Source: Euzebyaceae bacterium (lineage in GTDB: Bacteria; Actinomycetota; Nitriliruptoria; Euzebyales; Egibacteraceae). From it: a stretch of 7,247 nucleotides of DNA. Below, one piece after another: positions 6,689 to 7,247 of this stretch. The stretch's first letter is position 1. The number at the start of each line of letters is the position of its first letter. The position numbers and the translations under genes are program-made. The DNA is taken from NCBI GenBank assembly GCA_013696915.1, contig JACCXR010000418.1, positions 1-7,247 of the forward strand. The letters are read 5' to 3'. The notes beneath the pieces are model-generated. The model made no database searches. It was given only the letters and a program-made list of their open reading frames with translations, and was not told the DNA's origin.

Positions 6689-7203
6689 GTCCGCGCTCCC
6701 TCTTCCAGGCCGGCGCCAGCCGGGGCTGCCCGCATCTCGGCCGCCGCGGCGCTGACCGCCCTGACGATGTTCTGATAGCCGGTGCAGCGGCAGAGGTTGC
6801 CCTCGAGGCCGTGGCGGATTTCGTCGTCGGACGGGTCGGGATGCTCGGCCAGGAACCCGGCGGAGGCCATGATCATCCCGGGGGTGCAGTACCCGCACTG
6901 CAGCGCGTGGTGGGTGTGGAAGGCCCTCTGCAGCGGGTGGAGCTCGTCCTGCGACGCCCCCGCGGGCGACAGCCCCTGGATGGTCGTCACCTCGCCGCCG
7001 TCCGCCTGGACCGCGAGCATCGTGCAGCTCTTCACGCTGTCCCCGTCGAACAGCACCGTGCACGCGCCGCAGTTGGACGTGTCACAGCCGATGGTTGTGC
7101 CGACGAGACCGAGCCGGTCCCGCAGGTAGTGGACGAACAGCAGGCGCGGCTCGACGTCGTCGTCGTAGGACAAGCCGTCGATCGTGACGCTGATGCGGGT
7201 CAT
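6685..7203 (-). CDS. coxS: [2Fe-2S] small subunit of CO dehydrogenase-family hydroxylase
   Basis: A 172-residue iron-sulfur subunit that relays electrons from the Mo centre in CoxL to FAD in CoxM. An N-terminal plant-ferredoxin-like domain holds one cluster (C40, C45, C48 and C60 in GCDTSNCGACTV and VKSCTM). A helical C-terminal domain holds the second (C103 and C106 in QCGYCTPGMIM, C138 and C140 in GNLCRCTGYQNIV). All eight ligands are present with normal spacing. The residues after about 150 form an Ala-rich tail ending LEEGART, within normal length variation. The ATG start has the best Shine-Dalgarno in the window just upstream, fitting a first or early gene of the transcript. The stop overlaps the coxL start by 4 bp. 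The S-L-M order is the one typical of form II clusters, against M-S-L in form I. Confidence 0.96.
   Translation of the reverse strand: MTRISVTIDGLSYDDDVEPRLLFVHYLRDRLGLVGTTIGCDTSNCGACTVLFDGDSVKSCTMLAVQADGGEVTTIQGLSPAGASQDELHPLQRAFHTHHALQCGYCTPGMIMASAGFLAEHPDPSDDEIRHGLEGNLCRCTGYQNIVRAVSAAAAEMRAAPAGAGLEEGART
6696..6702 (-). promoter_or_regulatory. Shine-Dalgarno of coxL inside coxS
   Basis: Minus-strand GAGGGAG lies within the last codons of coxS, seven bases before the coxL ATG. It supports this ATG rather than an upstream start in the long open frame, and lets CoxL be initiated both independently and by coupling to CoxS. Confidence 0.75.
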
Positions 7204-7207
7204 GCGG

Positions 7208-7213
7208 CCTCCT
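7208..7213 (-). promoter_or_regulatory. Shine-Dalgarno of coxS
   Basis: Minus-strand AGGAGG, a perfect match to the anti-Shine-Dalgarno core, four bases before the coxS ATG. It is the strongest ribosome binding site in the window and fixes the coxS start. The remaining bases to the window edge (7214-7247) show no recognisable promoter; all three minus-strand frames are open across them, so they could equally be the end of an upstream gene. Confidence 0.85.
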
Positions 7214-7247
7214 GGCTTCGGCGGGCGGATGGCGGGAAGCGCTCGGC

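Noticed and set aside
4286..6775. Plus-strand open frame of 829 codons opposite coxL, coincidentally the same length as CoxL
   Set aside because: High third-position GC removes stops on the opposite strand. The translation is Arg/Gly/Asp/Val-rich with no recognisable domain, and the minus strand here encodes two well-conserved proteins.
6689..7063. Upstream extension of the coxL frame to give a 954-residue protein
   Set aside because: This part is out of frame with coxS, whose eight cluster cysteines are intact, and the ATG at 6688 has its own Shine-Dalgarno.

Overview
This window is a compact minus-strand operon encoding a molybdenum hydroxylase of the aerobic carbon monoxide dehydrogenase (Cox) / xanthine oxidase family, with its maturation genes. 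The DNA is very GC-rich (about 70% by eye), with strong G/C bias at third codon positions and several GTG starts. The protein sequences read like those of high-GC Actinomycetota, possibly Thermoleophilia, but the phylum is an inference.

Reading the minus strand from the right edge: coxS (iron-sulfur small subunit, 7203-6685), coxL (molybdopterin large subunit, 6688-4199), coxM (FAD medium subunit, 4202-3345), coxD (MoxR-type AAA+ ATPase, 3344-2406), coxE (VWA/MIDAS protein, 2404-1259), xdhC/coxF (maturation factor, 1266-37), and the first 13 codons of a MobA/MocA-like nucleotidyltransferase (40 to beyond position 1). Each gene overlaps or abuts the next (4-bp overlap, 4-bp overlap, 0 bp, 1-bp gap, 8-bp overlap, 4-bp overlap). 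There is essentially no intergenic DNA. A strong Shine-Dalgarno lies only before coxS, with a good one before coxL. Only 44 bases lie upstream of coxS, so no promoter can be assigned.

The three structural subunits would assemble into an (SLM)2-type enzyme. Substrate is oxidised at the Mo centre of L, electrons pass through two [2Fe-2S] clusters of S, then to FAD in M and on to an acceptor. CoxD and CoxE are a AAA+/VWA pair that in the known Cox system acts on the apo-enzyme to complete the metal centre. XdhC/CoxF and the MobA/MocA-like enzyme would prepare and deliver the sulfurated, probably cytidylylated, molybdenum cofactor.

The key interpretive point is that CoxL carries AYRGAGR (residues 384-390), not the AYxCSFR of proven CO dehydrogenases. 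With the S-L-M gene order this makes it a form II enzyme, whose true substrate is uncertain. I see no undescribed system here. The most useful new items are the truncated nucleotidyltransferase gene at the left edge and the form II assignment. No RNA genes, mobile elements, CRISPR arrays or significant repeats were seen.
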